From Zygnema cylindricum (Eukaryota; Streptophyta; Zygnematophyceae; Zygnematales; Zygnemataceae): a stretch of 64,000 nt of DNA. The stretch is from the NCBI GenBank assembly GCA_037447655.1, contig JBBHKE010000834.1:580499-644498 (forward strand). Direction: 5' to 3'. This document shows, piece by piece, positions 23,267 through 34,369 of this stretch. How positions within the stretch are numbered: the first letter of the stretch is position 1; every line of letters starts with the position of its first letter. The notes under the pieces are model-generated. The model searched no databases, was not told the origin of the DNA, and worked only from the letters and a program-made list of their open reading frames with translations. The position numbers and the translations under genes were made by a program.

Positions 23267-23465
23267 TTAGGGTAGAATTTCATTAGACGAAATGTGGGGT
23301 TTGTTATTGGACGCCGTACGTTTTCGTACAGAACCGTACAAAGACATACCATTATTTTTTTTCGTCAGACGAAATATCGTTACTGGAAAGCTGTCGGGAG
23401 GCTCCAATGATGTAGGCGTAATTCCTGGCCGTTGGATATTCCACCTTTTCAGATCCGCGAAGCAT

Positions 23466-23485
23466 ACTCTCCTCGCGAGGAGAGT
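23466..23485. repeat. Perfect 20-bp palindrome in MITE copy B
   Basis: ACTCTCCTCGCGAGGAGAGT is a perfect palindrome at the place corresponding to the hairpin of copy A. Confidence 0.95.
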
Positions 23486-23757
23486 GTTGCTCGATACTGG
23501 TCGTGTACCATTGGTACACGTGAAATGCAAAAAAAATATCCGCTTTGAACAAGCGATCACAGGTCTACACGTCGTACACGTCATACAGGCCATGTGCCAC
23601 CTGCCACGCTGGATGCAGGTTAGCCGAAAATATCTTCGCACGCTCCGTCTGACATCCACCGACATTCAAAGTTTGCTGCGTCTTTTTCCCATTCCGTTTC
23701 GAAATTTGTATTTCCATTTTCAAAATCAAAATCTGACCGCAAACTATATGTACAAAT

Positions 23758-24857
23758 CATAGTTCAAAAGTAGGCGTTTTTATGGTAGGCCTTTGGTAGG
23801 CATCATAGATGTTCACGGCGTTTCGTGCGAACGATTTAATCGCGACGAATTATACGTAACAAACGCATTGAACCTTTTGAAAAAATCGTTAAAATCGTTA
23901 ATGAAATTTATTCCGTACAATTCCGTACATGTAATAGAAATTGAGTTTTACATATAACGCAGTTTGTACATTGTCCGTACAGTTCCCGTCTCTTTTCGTC
24001 ACAGTCCGTACAATTTTGTTACAATTCCGTACGTTTCCCGTTAAATTTCTGTTCAGTTTACCGGACAGAAAGTACTACGAAGTGCAACGCATCTTTTAGT
24101 CAAATTCCGTACTTTTTTGGTACAAAACCGTACGTTTACTGTGCTTACCGTACAGTTACTGTAAATTTCCGTTCAGTTTACCGGACAGAAAGTACATCGC
24201 GTTTTTTTCCGATTTATTCAAAATTCACGAATTATACGTTTTAATCGGAAAAAAGGAAAAAATCGCGCGATTTGAACAACTATGGTAGGCATACAAAACT
24301 TGGCACTAAACTCGCGTAGAGTAGGCATACTGTATGGGTGTGCGTTGTGGACACTCTTGTACGATCGTACGAATCTGACGTAGGATCATAGTACAGCGCA
24401 CGCCGTCTGACGAAATCTTTTACCGAACTGACACGGCGTAGGATGACATTCCGCGGGAAAGAAAACCCAGAAAAAAAAAAAAAAGCGAGGACGGGCAACC
24501 TGATTGGTCAATTTAGTGTGGCCTTCAAAATTGCAGACGCTATCCTATCGTAAGTTGTGTTATGGGCTTTTCATGTAATCTACTTAAGATCGCTACTTTG
24601 ATCAGCGACCGTCCGATCTTCCAAATCTGACGGTTTAAATAAAAATACCTCAAAACTCACAGATTTTTTTTTTATCCGAATGTTTTTCAAAATTTAGACA
24701 TGACGTTTAATTCTCTATCGATCGATGTGCAACTCGACTCTGTTACTATTTTTTTTCATTTTGCGACCAATACAATAAGGGTCTTAAGGCCATATTGTAT
24801 GTTTTACATACAATAGGCATATTGTATGGGTCTACTTTCACCTACTTTTGAACTATG
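23758..24857. mobile_element. CATAGTTC transposon, non-autonomous, hAT-like 8-bp TSD
   Basis: TIRs are CATAGTTCAAAAGTAGGCG and CACCTACTTTTGAACTATG. Flanks are GTACAAAT and GTACGAAT, an 8-bp duplication with one mismatch. It is 1,100 bp long with no transposase frame. The interior is rich in CCGTAC words (several CCGTACA repeats at 23900-24180). It sits inside MITE copy B. A fragment of the same family ends at 10003. Confidence 0.8.
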
Positions 24858-24874
24858 GTACGAATCATTAACTA

Positions 24875-25375
24875 CACCGCGAATCGTAATTAGAGTAAAT
24901 TACTCTAATTCGGTCGCTCGAAATTTCGACTCTATCACATAAAATAGAGTAAGCGACTCTAATTTTTTCATTATTCTATTTAAGGTAAAGTTCAATTAGC
25001 GTTTTTAAATCTAATATAGGTTCGTTTAAAATAGTGTGGAGTACGGACGACCTCCGACCATGCAAAATTGTACTTGTTAAAGTAAAAAAGTACAAACAAT
25101 GATTTAATACAGGTCGTTATCATGTAACTGCGTTTTAACAAACCGCGTAGTGCAAACGTCACAGTGACGATAAACTGTACGTTTTGCCAAATTCTATACG
25201 AATACCTTATTTACAATAGAGGATATTAGCGTGCCAAATTATAGTACTTAAATAAATTAGAGTAAACTTCATTGTTGAAAAAGCTCTATCACATAAATTG
25301 GCGTTCATTACTCTAATTTTTTTTTGTAGTTTTTGTACTCTAATTTTTTCATTACTCTAATTACAATTCGCGGTG
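24875..25375. mobile_element. MITE, CACCG family (501 bp), nested in MITE copy B
   Basis: TIRs CACCGCGAATCGTAATTAGAG and the complementary AATTACAATTCGCGGTG, between TA dinucleotides. The uninterrupted target TTAACTACCTCC is seen in copy A, which proves the insertion and the TA duplication. Confidence 0.9.
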
Positions 25376-25585
25376 TACCTCCAGTCGTACAGATGTTTCG
25401 TTATGACTTTCCGTTTGTACGTTTTTTTAAGATTTTCAAAATCTGGATGTTAACCTATGTGGCGCCAATCATAATTGTGGAAGGTTTGTTATTGGCCAGA
25501 CAAAATGGAACAGTCTTCCAATAAACGTTGCTAGTAGACTTGTCCGTACATTTACTTCGACCACATAATGGAATTCTACCCTTAT

Positions 25586-25960
25586 GGTGAACCTCCACCA
25601 GGCGAAAAGTGGGGTTCTTTACTAAAAAAATTGTACTTTCGTACAGATCGAGCTCATTTGCGTACAGAGACGAACTGATTTTTTTTATTTTTTTAAACAT
25701 GATTACTGTCGGCGCTTCAAGATTCTCCAAACTTCTAGGCGACAACGTCGACCGTCCGATTACGTGTTTTCGAAGCAAGCGGTCACGTCGTCCAATGATT
25801 AATTACTCTCCTCAAGAGAAGAGTCATCAATCACCGGACGTGTAAAATATTTACACGTGGAAAGGTGACGTACGAGCAGCGCGCTTTCAGACAGGCGGGA
25901 AAAACAAGGTGAAATAGGTGTTTGAACCTAATTTTACTCACGACGAAGAGGGTGTATTGG
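25586..25960. mobile_element. PIF/Harbinger-like MITE, GGGTGGA family (copy C, partial)
   Basis: It starts GGTGAACCTCCACCAGGCGAAAAGTGGGG-like directly beside the TTA of copy B, and has an imperfect hairpin core (25805-25824, ACTCTCCTCAAGAGAAGAGT). The right end was not found, so it is probably truncated. Confidence 0.55.
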
Positions 25961-26109
25961 ATTGAATAATGGAGGTGGCTTGTGCATCGAAGGAGTATTT
26001 TATCATAAAAAAAGTGACATATAAACCACCAAGGTAAAAAACATGATTGAAATGGAATTTTTTGACGACCATAGATAAGAGATGAGAACACAACAGGACC
26101 AATGCAATA

Positions 26110-26327
26110 CAAAAGATAAGTAAAAGTGAAAGCCATAAATTACAAACTCGAAAACAAATAGAGGTAAAACTACCAAACCATCAGAGCACGAAAAATATAA
26201 AATTACTCTATGTACCGACAAAAGATAAGAAACAGTGAAAGCCATAAATTACAAACTCGAAAACAAATAGAGGTAAAACTACCAAATGATCAGAGCACGA
26301 AAAATATAAAATTACACTATGTACTGA
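26110..26327. repeat. Tandem duplication, 109-bp unit x2
   Basis: The unit beginning CAAAAGATAAG and containing GAAAGCCATAAATTACAAAC occurs at 26110-26218 and 26219-26327, with a few substitutions. Confidence 0.85.
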
Positions 26328-26742
26328 TTTGAGAAATGGGAATTGAAAAATGAAAATCGAAAACTCTACATTTGTTTGTGTTGTATGTGTTGCAAAACTG
26401 CTTCAGTGTTTTTTTTGGCGTATGCGAATTGACTTCTCATCAAAACCTACGACCGCGTCAGCGTTAGGCGAAAATTCAAAATCTTGCCACACGTGTTTAA
26501 CATACAGGGAAAACTCATGGCAACTTCTTTGGGCACGTCTTCGGGGAAATGGTAATGATTTTCAATGTTTTTTTGAGGGATTTGAGCAATGATGTCGATG
26601 AAATGTCGACCAATAATAAATATTTTATGTCGCTTCGCTGTCGCTGTACGCTCATAGTTGTAATCACACGCGGGAAGTGGTTTCACGCCTGAAACTGAAA
26701 GATAATGTTATGGATACACACGGGACTGCCCTATTTTCTTTA

Positions 26743-27135
26743 GGGAATTGATCATGACAATAACTGTTTTACGTCACTTTGTCAAAAATTGAACGTTTGA
26801 AGTACATACTGGTACAAATAAAGTACCACTGAGTACAAATTTGACGGTCAATCGGTTGGACAACTTTGACTTTCAAAATATTGTTTCAACCGTTTACATT
26901 TTTGCGCGAACATCGACCGTCATAATAAAATTAGCAACTCACACGGCCGACGAACGTTTATGATAACAAAACTGCGACAACCACATGTAAATAAAAGTGT
27001 TGCAGACAACCACTTTTTGTCTTTACGTGGGTTCAACGGCGAGAGCACTTAGCCGCAAGATTGAAATTTAATCGTATAAGCGTTAAATTGAACTTAGACG
27101 CAAATTGAAACGAAACCTCTTTAAACTAAACTGAA
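26743..27135 (+). repeat. Dispersed repeat, copy 1 (inverted partner 35010-35460)
   Basis: Blocks such as GACGGTCAATCGGTTGGACAA, TTTCAAAATATTGTTTCAACC, GTAAATAAAAGTGTTGCAGAC and the GCAAATTGAAACGAAACCTC end occur in the same order on the opposite strand at 35010-35460. No coding frame is seen. Confidence 0.75.
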
Positions 27136-27559
27136 CTACAGTATTGTAAGTTTTGCACGTAAATATTAAAACGCACGAAACAAAATTTTGATGTCAATGT
27201 AAGAATGTTGATTCGTAAATAGTGTCGCTCGATTTCGTCGCGCGAGACGACGTGCATTTTTTTCATTTAATTTCAATTGATATTTTTGCTCCGGTTTGTT
27301 TTATTATCAGTATATAAATCAGAGAACTTTGTTCGCCTTTCTAGAAACCCTTATATAGGCGGTGTATCTGTCTCAATTTTTTTTGTGTCTATCCGCACTA
27401 CGGGCGACCGTATCGCGGGCACAATGTAGCGTTGCCGCTGGTCGCGGTAAAGACCGCTGTACATAATTCCACCTGCCACCGGGTGGCATCATTCTACGCT
27501 GCCATGATTATACGCTGCCGTCGGCTGGTATCATTGTACGTTGCCGCCCGTTGACATAA

Positions 27560-27854
27560 TTATACGCTTGTCAACCATCTCTGTACAGATTGCCGTACGG
27601 CTGGCGTAATATGAAGTTGCCAACCGTCAGTGTACAGACCGCCGTACGACTAGCGTAATATAACGTTGCTATCCGTCGGTGTACAGACTGCCGTACGGCT
27701 GGCGTAATATAATGTTGCCAACCTTCGGTGTACAGACCGTCGTACTGTTGGTGTAATATGTTGCAAACCGTCGGTGTACAAAACGTCTTACCGTTGACGA
27801 AATATAACGTTGCAAACCGTCGGTTACAGACCGCCGTATCGCTAGCCCAACGTA
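27560..27854. repeat. Minisatellite, about 48-bp unit (left part of a split array)
   Basis: Six or so units of the type ACCGTCGGTGTACAGACCGC followed by CGTACGGCTGGCGTAATATA. The array resumes at 29381 after a MITE. Open frames on the minus strand are produced by the repeat. Confidence 0.8.
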
Positions 27855-29378
27855 CACCGCGAATCGTTATTAGTGTCACTAACTCTTATTTGAGTTCTTA
27901 AATTTTTGATATTTTTCCTCAAATAGGATACATGATTTGAATTTTTCCTCAACATTAATTAAGGTATGGTACAAAATAGCGTAAAAAACGAAAGTACAAT
28001 AAGATCTAAATAGTGTGGTGTACTGTAAAAGGATCTCCTACCTCTCATAAAATCCCATTACTACATCCAATTTCAACCACACATTCCACACATTGGAAAA
28101 TTACACATTCACATTTGAAAGCACTTACATAAAGAAATAAACTTTAATTAGAAGAAGCTTTTGTCCACATAACATTAGCTTGGTCTCTTGCTCTCGTGGC
28201 TTAACCCTTCTTATTAAAGTATTTCCACTGCTCTCCACTCTTAAATTATTCTTTCTCTTAGCTACTAAAAACACTACTTAGTTTGTAAAAGATTTCAGTG
28301 CAAAAATGCCATTTCTCCAATTTGGTTTTAATCGCTCGTGACCAAGATCAGCCAGAATTTCCACAAACTTTTTCCAAAGGAAAAGATGTTTACTCTCCTC
28401 TTATACTTCAATATTTATCCATCATCGCCTTGGACTCGCCAGGCCTGAGTCAACGCGCCGTTGAACATGTTTTACCTGGGCTAATCATTGATCAGCAAGG
28501 ACTCAGACTGACAAATGCAAAAGTGCGAAATCTCTTACTAACTAGGTAGCATTTCTAACCAATCAAACGCTACGTTTCACTACGTAACATTTACATGCAA
28601 AAATGTGCGCCAAACGAATCGTGATGCCGCACGAACGTGCGTCGTGCGTCGCAAATTTCGCACGCAAAACTTCCTTCAAAATTCCATAAAGTGAAAGTGA
28701 CGTCTCCTACTAAAATTTGTACGAAACAAACCATCGTGCGTACCAAACGAAATATTGATTTCGGTTGGTACTTTATAAACGTACGCCTTAAATTCCGCGT
28801 CTAGTTTGACCCTTAACTTGTAACAATGAACACCCCATCGTTATTTTGACCTCGCGTTGTCGCCTAAATACACCAATCACTATATCTTTTGAAACACAAC
28901 CCCAAAGCGTGCGATTCTTTCGCTAACGTCTATCAAATTCAAAACTCTATTTTCGTAACACTTAAATAACCATTTACGAACAAGTTTGATCCACTATTTT
29001 TGTTAAATGTACGGTCAATGTTAGACCGTACTTACATTTACCTTTTCAATTGAAAATTTTACAGAAAATGAATTAAATTAGACGCGCACGCATAGGAACG
29101 TGTGTTTAAAAAATGGGACTAGTTTGTCACGTAAATTCGTTCAACATGTACAGATATTTAAATTTCGCGACGGCGTACGATTTCTAGTATTTTGTACGGA
29201 TACATATATTAATGTATATAATCGTACAAAAAATATTCCATTTTTGTTGTTCCCAAATTAGCATGACGCCGAAATTAGAATATACATTTAAAAAAAAATC
29301 AAAATGTTAATTAGCATCAATTACGGTAAATTTTCTCCAACACTATTTAAACTTTGACACTAATAACGATTAGCGGTG
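27855..29378. mobile_element. MITE, CACCG family, inserted in a minisatellite and interrupted by a solo LTR
   Basis: TIRs CACCGCGAATCGTTATTAGTG and complementary CTAATAACGATTAGCGGTG, with TA on both sides. Without the solo LTR and its 5-bp duplication it would be about 535 bp, in line with related copies. The break falls in TAGTGTGGTGTACGG, a block seen intact in other copies. Confidence 0.85.
28024..29007 (-). mobile_element. Solo LTR of the Ty3/gypsy family at 48293-56387
   Basis: It runs from TGTAAAAGGATCTCC to TTTTTGTTAAA and is similar along its length to both LTRs of the full gypsy element (about 975 bp each). A perfect 5-bp target duplication TGTAC lies at 28019-28023 and 29008-29012. 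No internal region remains, so it arose by LTR-LTR recombination. Confidence 0.93.
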
Positions 29379-29380
29379 TA

Positions 29381-29545
29381 ACGTTACCGTGCAACCGTCC
29401 ACAGTACGGACCGTCGTACCGTTGGCGTAATGTAACGTTGCCAAATATCGCACTATAGACCGTCGTACCGTTGGCGTAATGTGACTTTGCCAACCGTCGC
29501 ACCACAGACCGTCGTACTACGTTGACGTAATGTGACGTTGTCGTC
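29381..29545. repeat. Minisatellite, right part of the split array
   Basis: Units such as AGACCGTCGTACCGTTGGCG followed by TAATGT match the array at 27560-27854. The MITE sits between the two parts. Confidence 0.75.
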
Positions 29546-30087
29546 AACAGACTCTACGAACGACTACAAGGAAAGGTACGGGACCATCCAAGGAAAAGGT
29601 ACGGATGATCATTTTTTGTAACGGGCATAGAAGAAGGGCATGAAAAACGAGAATGAAAAGAGGGCAAAAAAAAAATGCATGAAAAACAGACATGAAAAAA
29701 TTGCATGACAAACGGGCATGATAAACTGACATGATAAACTGGACAAGGTAGATGCCCGTGTGACGGGCATTGATTTACTTGTACTGAAGTGTACAAAGTT
29801 TATTTCGTTTCGTGCGTTTTAATACTTTTGTACATGACTTAGGGTACTTTCGCATGTAACCGAAACTTAGTCTTGTTACTTTGTTTTTCAGCGAAGATTA
29901 TTCGTACAATTATGAGAGCATGCGAATGTAAACGAAAATAACTTGTCAATTAAAAAAATGACTTAGGTAGACATGTACGAAACACTGTGACAGATAAAGT
30001 GGTACACAAAATGAGTCAAAACTTCCACTCGGTTTTCAATTTGAAGCATTTCTCCACACGGTGTACAATTTTTGTGACTTCTCAATG

Positions 30088-30553
30088 TTGTTTTAAAGCC
30101 TTAATTTCGTACACATCTATTTTAATATAGTCTTGATAATACGGTATGAGGTGTAAGTAATTTGGGGGAATTAAATGTACCAGTAAAATTAATGGACTAA
30201 TTGAGTGGCGCGGAATGCGTTGGGAAATGGACAGCGGATTCGCGATCCGACGATTCATATTCGAAATGTTTTAAAGTATACGCCGACTATACAGAATATA
30301 ATGTGACGAGAGGCAATTATGGAAAGTACGCCGGCGATAGGGAGCATCATATTTTGGATGGCTGCACCTTATTTATGAAAGGCGACATTTATCGCAAAAA
30401 ACATGTACTTTATATGTGACACGCCGAATTTATTCAAAGGTCGCGGTTACGGTACGGTTGATTTGGATGACATGACATTGTTTTGAAGAGTGACTCAGCA
30501 TACGATTTTTTGAGATTGCGTGTAATTGTAAATATTTGAAACAACAATGGTTT
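30088..30553 (+). repeat. 466-bp direct repeat, copy 1 (partner 31701-32166)
   Basis: The two copies are in the same orientation, offset by exactly 1613 bp, with no indel. All differences I see lie in the first 70 or so bases; from about 30155 on they look identical. The ends do not read TG...CA, so a normal LTR is not obvious. Confidence 0.93.
30201..30419 (+). CDS. 72-codon ORF of unknown function, repeat copy 1
   Basis: The frame begins MSGAECVGKWTADSRSDDSY and ends HVLYM. It has mixed composition, four cysteines and a tyrosine-rich middle, unlike the low-complexity frames around it. An identical frame occurs at 31814-32032 in the second repeat copy. I do not recognise a domain. It could be an exon of a mobile-element or host protein carried by the repeat. 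Identity between the copies shows recent duplication or gene conversion, not selection. Confidence 0.35.
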   Translation: MSGAECVGKWTADSRSDDSYSKCFKVYADYTEYNVTRGNYGKYAGDREHHILDGCTLFMKGDIYRKKHVLYM

Positions 30554-30662
30554 AGTGTTAGATTGGCATGTGGATACCAGTTCTATACAGGGTAGAATAT
30601 GGTAATACCATACTCGAAGTCGCCTGAAATAAAGGGGTACAGAACCGCCAGGCTCTAAAGAG

Positions 30663-30740
30663 CTAGTGGCACAATGGTTATTGCGTCGACAGCTTAAGTC
30701 AAAGGTGTCCCTGGTTCGAGCCCTGGCCAGTTCAATTTTC
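30663..30740 (+). repeat. tRNA-like segment (possible SINE head or tRNA pseudogene)
   Basis: An A-box match TGGCACAATGG and a B-box match GGTTCGAGCCC lie about 35 bp apart, and the ends (GAGCTAG / CCAGTTC) partly pair. The anticodon loop lacks U33 and the T stem has a mismatch, so it is not a working tRNA. It could be a Pol III promoter of a SINE or a decayed tRNA-Arg/Lys-like gene. Confidence 0.5.
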
Positions 30741-31273
30741 CAAAATGTGGGACATGCCAAATCCCGGATTTTGCGGAAATCTAACAGGTTGGTTCTTCAC
30801 CACAAAATTTGAGAAAAGATAGGCTTCCCTATTTTTCACAACATCCGGTGTATACTTTATCTTTAGGAACATAAGAGAACATTTTGGAAAAAAACACGAC
30901 TGTAATTAGGAATCTTAGATCGATAGTAATAGAAATATTTATTTAAATGGGCATACATTCATGATGTAAATATTTGTTAAAAACAAGTCATATATGGTCC
31001 ATATTGAGATCATGTTGATGCAATACACGGCCTCCAAAGTGTTTCTACACCCCAAAATATAGCCTTTCATTGTAGCCACCAATATGTGAAAGTACACCCT
31101 TGATATTGTTGAATTGAAATATTATAATAATTCTGAAATAAAAAGAACAAATTATTACTCCGACATCAGTACAAATGTTTCATTTGCCTCGTATTCTTTT
31201 CGTTGAAAGAAATAAAAGCGAAGATTATGATATGAGGCAACAAGGCTCATTAGTGGGTAAGTTCTAGAGTCAC

Positions 31274-31416
31274 CTTGAATTTGGAGTTGACCAGAATATT
31301 GTCGGACTTAATGTCTCGGTGAATGACGGTGGCTCCCGCATAGTGGTGCAAATAACGAAGGCCTTCTGCGACATCAATTGCTATCTCCACCCTTTGCTGG
31401 AATGTTAAACATTCAC
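31274..31416 (-). pseudogene. Isolated receptor-like kinase exon (catalytic loop)
   Basis: Between a GTTGTAG acceptor and an AAG|GTGACT donor the minus strand encodes LTFQQRVEIAIDVAEGLRYL, then VIHRDIKSDNILVNSKFK. HRDIKSDN is the kinase catalytic loop with the proton acceptor Asp and the Asn metal ligand. The spacing and the GLRYLHH context are typical of plant receptor-like kinases. No exon with the Lys/Glu pair or the DFG motif was found nearby, so this is a captured or left-over exon. It lies between the two 466-bp direct repeats. Confidence 0.75.
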
Positions 31417-31700
31417 CTACAACATCACCAATAACCACACAACAACTCGAATGTTAGGGAAACTTGACTGCATTTGATGTCAAGCTATGAAAAGTTAGTC
31501 GGAGAGTCTTCCGAGTCAACTCATAGGAGCCTGTATGATTTGCTTGATAAAACCCAAAAGCTTAAAAGTAGAGTCACATAATGAGGCAGGATGGTGTAAA
31601 CCGTAAAATGGGACTTGAGTAAAGAATAGATAAGGATAAATATTGATATTAATAAAAACAAATCCCCTCTATGTTTTCAATTGTTGAAGGAATGTTTATA

Positions 31701-32166
31701 TTGTTTTAAAGACTTAATTTCGTACACACCCATTTTAATGTAGCCTTGATAATACGGTATGAGGTGTACGTAATTTGGGGGAATTAAATGTACCAGTAAA
31801 ATTAATGGACTAATTGAGTGGCGCGGAATGCGTTGGGAAATGGACAGCGGATTCGCGATCCGACGATTCATATTCGAAATGTTTTAAAGTATACGCCGAC
31901 TATACAGAATATAATGTGACGAGAGGCAATTATGGAAAGTACGCCGGCGATAGGGAGCATCATATTTTGGATGGCTGCACCTTATTTATGAAAGGCGACA
32001 TTTATCGCAAAAAACATGTACTTTATATGTGACACGCCGAATTTATTCAAAGGTCGCGGTTACGGTACGGTTGATTTGGATGACATGACATTGTTTTGAA
32101 GAGTGACTCAGCATACGATTTTTTGAGATTGCGTGTAATTGTAAATATTTGAAACAACAATGGTTT
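31701..32166 (+). repeat. 466-bp direct repeat, copy 2
   Basis: Second copy of 30088-30553; identical over about the last 400 bp. Confidence 0.93.
31814..32032 (+). CDS. 72-codon ORF of unknown function, repeat copy 2
   Basis: Identical in translation to the ORF at 30201-30419. See that entry. Nothing upstream identifies a promoter that belongs to this copy alone. Confidence 0.35.
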   Translation: MSGAECVGKWTADSRSDDSYSKCFKVYADYTEYNVTRGNYGKYAGDREHHILDGCTLFMKGDIYRKKHVLYM

Positions 32167-32769
32167 GTCTTTATATGTATTAGTTACTAGTGTAGATTTA
32201 CTCATTCTGACATACCTCGAATTATTCGGGTATACTAACATTAATAGAGGTAGATGGAAGTTAGTGTACGGTTGGTATACCTCCGTACATTCAGTAGTAA
32301 GCCTGAGTGTATAAATTGTAGGACTTAGTTTATTTTCAGCATCACAGTCAAGTTTATCAGAGCAATGGCATAATGTTTTCTGCATCTTTGACCTGTTGGT
32401 GTGATCACTCTATTTTGTGCTTTCATGTGAAACTTTGTAAAGTTATTATATGATATAGAATCTATATGTGTGAGAAGTTTCATCATATTCTATTATCTTT
32501 GTGAGATTTTGTGAGAAGTCAAAGTGGTTAGTTTATAAAGTTGTCAGCTGTTATTGACAAACTGTGGAGCTTATATCTTCTAGATCCCTCGTTGAATTTG
32601 GCTATAACTTTGGGAGTTTACAATGTATATAGTATACTGCCTATTGGTAAAGTTTAAGGTGATTTTGTTAATTGTGGAGTAATCAGTGCTGTCGCAAACT
32701 CAACTGTTTGAAGGGTAGTTTGTGGTGCTTCCGAGAGTAATCTATAGCTGAAATAGGCTTTGGACAACA

Positions 32770-34369
32770 GGTTATGGGACCACACCCATGGCTACCTGTA
32801 TTAGATGGATCTACAAATCACTACTGGTGGAGTGTGCTCGAGAGCTACTTCGAGATGATGGAGCTAATGGATGTGGTGGACGACACTTTGGGCGAAACAT
32901 CAAATAGATGGAAAAAGAAAAATCATGAGTGTCTAAGGGTCATCTAGAACTCCTTGACTGAGAATTTGGTAATGTCATACATAAGTTTGAAAAAGGTAGC
33001 TGAATTATAGAAGGGCTTAGAATGTACGTATGCAAAGACGTCTTTATATCATTTGCTTCCTAGTGTTACCAAAATAGTTGAATGCAAGTATGTAAGAGGC
33101 AGTTTGGAGAAACACTCTATTGACTTGCAGGTATTATTTGCAGAAAAATGATTTGGCGAAGGAAACTTTACAGATGCTCAAAAAGTTCTCTTGTTAATGA
33201 GAAGCCTACCAAAAGAATATACGAGTGCATTATATTGATTGACTTTAATTGATTAAAAGGATTGGAGCTTAGTTGTAGCTAGACGAGTTGTTCTAGATGA
33301 AGAGGCTAATAGAAAGATTTTATCAAGTGAGAGGAATATAAAAGAAGTTAAGTCTCAGTTTCGAAAAATTAAAAGCAATAGTGAGTACGGAGATCAACCT
33401 AAGATTTTTTTTTTTTACTGTAATGATTTATGGCATACCTTCAGGGTATGTTCGTCATATAAAAGTGCATGTGTTGACGAATTTATTTACCCACCGACCT
33501 TCTATGTTGTTCAGAATGAGGTGAAAGAGGAGACAAAAAAGAATTTGGTGTCTGTCCTTTTTCTCGGCGACAGATTGGTGAGTAACAAAGATTTACAAGA
33601 GGAAGAGGTCACTGAAGTAATGAAAAATGGAAGAAGTGAAGGTCACTTGGAATTAGAAGCCGAAAAATACTTAAGCATAAAGACTAATTAATTGAACCCA
33701 GCTTTTAGAGAATGACCAAGCAAAGATGTAAAGAAAATTAGAATTAGGAATGAGGTGTATAATGTGATAACAGGTGGAAAGAGTTATGTCACTAAAGATA
33801 GTGTGGTGAAAGACGAAAAAAAGAAGGACACGTTTTGTGTGACCTTATCAGATGACAAATCGGTGAGTGAAAATTGCTTAGAAGAGAGATTGTTAATTGA
33901 AGTGAGAGGAGTTGAAAGAAGAGATGGACACTTAAAAGCAGAAATTATAAATAATGTGAATGTGAAAATTGGTGAACTTGGAGAAGAACATAGAAAAACT
34001 GTTGAGAAAATTGGAGTGAGAAAAGAAGTTCGTGGGAGTGAAAAATGTAGTAGAAAGGCAAAAGTTAGAAATATAAGAAAGGAAAATAGGAAAAAAACAG
34101 TGCAGCTGAAAAGAAGAAGAATCAAAATTAAAATTACTCAGATGAATAAAGTTAACGGGCGTAGCAAATATATGGAGAAAAAAGTAAATGTAAAACAGAA
34201 AATTAGAATTTATGACATTAAACGAGTAGAAAATTGTGTCAGAAATGTAAACTTTCAAAAAATACAAAAAATCATGAAGAAAACAAAGAGAAGATGCAAT
34301 AATCAAAGGATCAAGGGCACAAGAAAACTTGTTCAGAAAGTGATCAAGAGAAGAGAGCGGGAAAAATGA
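32770..34369 (+). pseudogene. Ty1/copia gag remnant followed by a Lys/Arg-rich ORF
   Basis: From about 32785 one frame reads WLPVLDGSTNHYWWSVLESY, then MDVVDDTLGE, the start of copia-type Gag (UBN2-like). After stops and shifts, AQKVLLLMRSLPKEYTSALY and a degenerate zinc knuckle (CNDLWHTFRVC, near 33419) follow. No protease, integrase or RT is seen. A separate 204-codon frame (33755-34369) is extremely basic at its C-terminal half and could be a derived Gag tail, or low complexity. The upstream 32170-32770 may include the 5' LTR and leader; the words CAACAGGTTATGGG also occur at the gag start of the copia at 38.1 kb. Confidence 0.65.

Larger units (their letters stand above)
23270..25581. mobile_element. 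PIF/Harbinger-like MITE, GGGTGGA family (copy B, interrupted by two transposons)
   Basis: The ends are GGGTAGAATTTCATTAGACG and inverted ATAATGGAATTCTACCC, with TTA duplicated at 23267-23269 and 25582-25584. Removing the insertion at 23758-24857 with its 8-bp duplication, and the MITE at 24875-25375 with its TA, leaves 701 bp. That equals the size of copy A (705 bp), and the interior then aligns block by block with A in reverse orientation. Confidence 0.85.

Noticed and set aside
27560-27854. CRISPR array
   Set aside because: The units are adjacent and degenerate without unique spacers, and the genome is clearly eukaryotic.
27571-27879. 102-codon minus-strand frame with internal repeats
   Set aside because: It is the translation of the 48-bp-unit minisatellite and the units show no conserved frame.
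28298-28549. 83-codon frame
   Set aside because: It lies inside the solo gypsy LTR, and the matching frames in the two other LTRs are broken.
30663-30740. Functional tRNA gene
   Set aside because: The anticodon loop lacks U33, and acceptor and T stems have mismatches; kept only as a tRNA-like segment.
30088-32166. Ordinary LTR retrotransposon with 466-bp LTRs
   Set aside because: The repeat ends are not TG...CA, no PBS or PPT was found inside, and no matching target duplication was seen. An atypical element is still possible.
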